Notes under the pieces: generated by a model
The model's database searches: none
The model's input: only the letters and a program-made list of their open reading frames with translations
What the model was told of the DNA's origin: nothing
Assembly: GCA_006226265.1 (NCBI GenBank)
Contig: SBHH01000107.1
Location: 1 to 7,135, forward strand
From: Alphaproteobacteria bacterium
Lineage (GTDB): Bacteria; Pseudomonadota; Alphaproteobacteria; Sneathiellales; Sneathiellaceae
DNA: 7,135 bases
Reading direction: 5' to 3'
Program-made: the position numbers and the translations under genes
In this document: piece by piece, positions 5,801 to 7,135 of the stretch
How the letters are laid out: each line of letters starts with the position of its first letter
Numbering within the stretch: position 1 is the first letter of the stretch

Positions 5801-6792
5801 GAGAATAACTCCTCCGTCTTTTTGGCGCGGGCGATATCCAGGTGATGGCAGGCAACGCGATGCCCGGTTTTAAAGGCGTGAACCGGCGGCGGCGTATTAC
5901 GGCAGATATCACTTGCAAGCGGGCAGCGATCGGTAAAGGTGCAGCCAGTCGGCAGGTTGATGAGGTCGGGCACAGTGCCCGGAATGGTCACCAGCCGCTG
6001 GTTCCGCGCCCGGCCGAGCCTCGGCATGGCGGCGAACAGGCCTTGTGTATAGGGATGGGAAAGCTCCTCGAATATTCGGTCGGTTCGGCCGCTCTCGATC
6101 GAGGCACCGCCATACATGACCATTATATGGTCGGTATTTTCCGATATCACGCCAAGATCGTGGGAGATGAGGATCAGCGCCATGCCTTCCTCTTCCACCA
6201 GACTTTGGGTGAGATCGAGGATCTGGTCCTGGATCGTCACATCAAGGGCGGTTGTCGGCTCGTCCGCAATCAGGATATCGGGCGCGCAGGAAAGGGCGAT
6301 GGCGATCATCACGCGCTGTCGTTGACCGCCGGAAAGCTGGTGCGGGAAATTATCAATCCGCTCCGACGGGTTGGGGAGGCCGACCCGATCGAGCAGGCGT
6401 ATGGCTTCACCCCGGGCTTCAGATTTATTCATATCTTTATGAAGGCGCAGGGGCTCCATAATCTGGCGGCCGACCGTATGCACCGGGTTGAGCGAGGTCA
6501 TGGGTTCCTGAAAGATCATGGCCATGCGGTTGCCACGGATGCGGCACATCTCGGCTTCGCTCTTCTGCAACAGATTTTCGCCGTTCAGCAGGATTTCCCC
6601 GGTCGGCATCGCGTTTTCCGGCAGGAGTCCCATAATGGCGAGCGCGGTCATGGATTTGCCGCAGCCGCTTTCGCCAACGATGCCAAGGGTATCGCCTCTC
6701 TCCAGTGTAAAGTCCAGATCGCGCACAGCGCGGGCCGGACCTTCGCTTGTCATAAGCGTCACATTCAGGTTTTTAACGGAAAGCAGGGACAT
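5797..6792 (-). CDS. Dipeptide/oligopeptide ABC transporter ATP-binding protein, DppD/OppD-type
   Basis: A complete 331-residue ATPase, the D-type partner of the downstream subunit. Walker A GESGCGKS (40-47), Q95 in FQEPMTSLNP, signature LSGGQRQR (153-160), Walker B ILIADEP (173-179) and H211 in ISHD are all intact, so both ATP sites of the heterodimer should be active. FQEPMTSLNP and the MGLLP segment are characteristic of D-type subunits. The C-terminal domain has cysteines C284, C290, C297 and C315 with the same CX5CX6CX17C spacing as its partner; related DppD proteins have been reported to hold a [4Fe-4S] cluster there. The ATG at 6792 was chosen because it begins one base after the permease stop with GAGGAAA upstream; an earlier in-frame ATG at 6828 would overlap the permease and adds residues unlike the family start. 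Confidence 0.95.
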   Translation of the reverse strand: MSLLSVKNLNVTLMTSEGPARAVRDLDFTLERGDTLGIVGESGCGKSMTALAIMGLLPENAMPTGEILLNGENLLQKSEAEMCRIRGNRMAMIFQEPMTSLNPVHTVGRQIMEPLRLHKDMNKSEARGEAIRLLDRVGLPNPSERIDNFPHQLSGGQRQRVMIAIALSCAPDILIADEPTTALDVTIQDQILDLTQSLVEEEGMALILISHDLGVISENTDHIMVMYGGASIESGRTDRIFEELSHPYTQGLFAAMPRLGRARNQRLVTIPGTVPDLINLPTGCTFTDRCPLASDICRNTPPPVHAFKTGHRVACHHLDIARAKKTEELFS

Positions 6793-6793
6793 A

Positions 6794-7135
6794 TCAGCGT
6801 TTCCTCGACAGGCGCGGGTCCAGCACATCGCGAAGGCCGTCGCCCAGCAGATTGAGTCCGAAAACGGCGATGGCGATGGCGACGCCGGGATAGACAGCCT
6901 GCATCGGCTGGAAGAAGAGGAGGGACTGCGCCTCGTTCAGCATGCGGCCCCAACTCGGATCCGGCGGCTGGGTGCCGAGCCCGAGATAGGAAAGCGCCGC
7001 TTCCGCCAGGATGGCAATGGCGAAAAGGATCGTCGCCTGTACCACGATGATCGAGAGGATGTTGGGCAGGATATGCTCAAACGTGATGCGAAAGCGGTTT
7101 TTGCCAGCCGCCCGGGCCGCCGTCACGAACTCCCG
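6794..7135 (-). CDS. ABC transporter permease, DppC/OppC-type (partial, 5' end outside window)
   Basis: The last 113 residues of an inner-membrane permease; the reading frame is open to the window edge, so the start lies beyond it. The visible part begins REFVTAARAAGKNRFRITFE and continues to HILPN, which is the EAA-type coupling loop that docks onto the ATPases. It is followed by two hydrophobic segments, ILSIIVVQATILFAIAILAE and VYPGVAIAIAVFGLNLLGDG, with the conserved ALSYLGLGTQPPDPSWGRML between them and the typical end LRDVLDPRL. This order identifies the C-type permease of the peptide/nickel importer family, usually about 280-300 residues in full. A GTG at 7126 is an internal valine codon, not the start. 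One base separates its stop from the next ATG, so all three genes form one operon. The B-type permease and binding protein probably lie outside the window. Confidence 0.93.
   Translation of the reverse strand, partial: REFVTAARAAGKNRFRITFEHILPNILSIIVVQATILFAIAILAEAALSYLGLGTQPPDPSWGRMLNEAQSLLFFQPMQAVYPGVAIAIAVFGLNLLGDGLRDVLDPRLSRKR

Noticed and set aside
5225..6260. Near-identical stretch (acatcaagggcgg) occurring in both ATPase genes, as a possible direct repeat
   Set aside because: It encodes the conserved segment just after Walker B in two homologous ATPases; this is paralogy, not a mobile or recombination repeat.
4829..6855. Two long plus-strand open frames (338 and 337 codons, overlapping at ATGA) opposite the two ABC ATPase genes
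   Set aside because: They are exact antisense shadows of two ATPases with all motifs intact, show no recognisable domain, and arise from high GC at third codon positions; their matching lengths reflect the paralogy of the ATPases.

Overview
The window reads as an ordinary chromosomal stretch from an alphaproteobacterium. The support is an intact DUF2794-type gene (a family I know mainly from Alphaproteobacteria), moderately high GC with GC-rich third codon positions, tight gene packing and 4-bp or 1-nt gene junctions. I cannot name the genus. There is no rRNA, tRNA, CRISPR array, insertion sequence or phage gene, and no gene-free stretch longer than about 150 bases.

Layout: (1) Bases 20-3338, plus strand, look like one operon. 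It holds a full-length M81/MlrC-type metallopeptidase, a StaR/TTC38-like TPR protein starting 3 nt after the peptidase stop, and a small four-helix membrane protein of the Mpo1/DUF962 family 19 nt further on. (2) A short minus-strand DUF2794 gene (3354-3734) converges on that operon with a 15-nt gap. (3) A 147-nt divergent intergenic region (3735-3881) carries a good sigma70-like promoter for the DUF2794 gene and a weaker one for the plus-strand pair msrB (methionine-R-sulfoxide reductase) and a cupin protein (to 4773). (4) From 4799 to the right edge, the minus strand holds the distal end of a dipeptide/oligopeptide ABC importer operon: the C-terminal part of a DppC-type permease, then the two ATPases (DppD- and DppF-type). 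The other permease and the binding protein are not visible.

How the genes may work together: the M81 enzyme is a predicted zinc hydrolase acting on peptide or amide bonds, and a peptide-type importer lies nearby. Uptake followed by cytoplasmic hydrolysis is plausible, but the importer is on the other strand with the msrB pair in between, so the link is positional inference only. msrB with a cupin suggests a housekeeping oxidative-repair pair.

I see no clearly new system. The points most worth a second look are two mutually exclusive hairpins in the msrB leader next to its ribosome binding site, the conserved M81-TPR-Mpo1 gene set with unknown joint function, and the matching four-cysteine tails of both ABC ATPases, which fit a [4Fe-4S] site.
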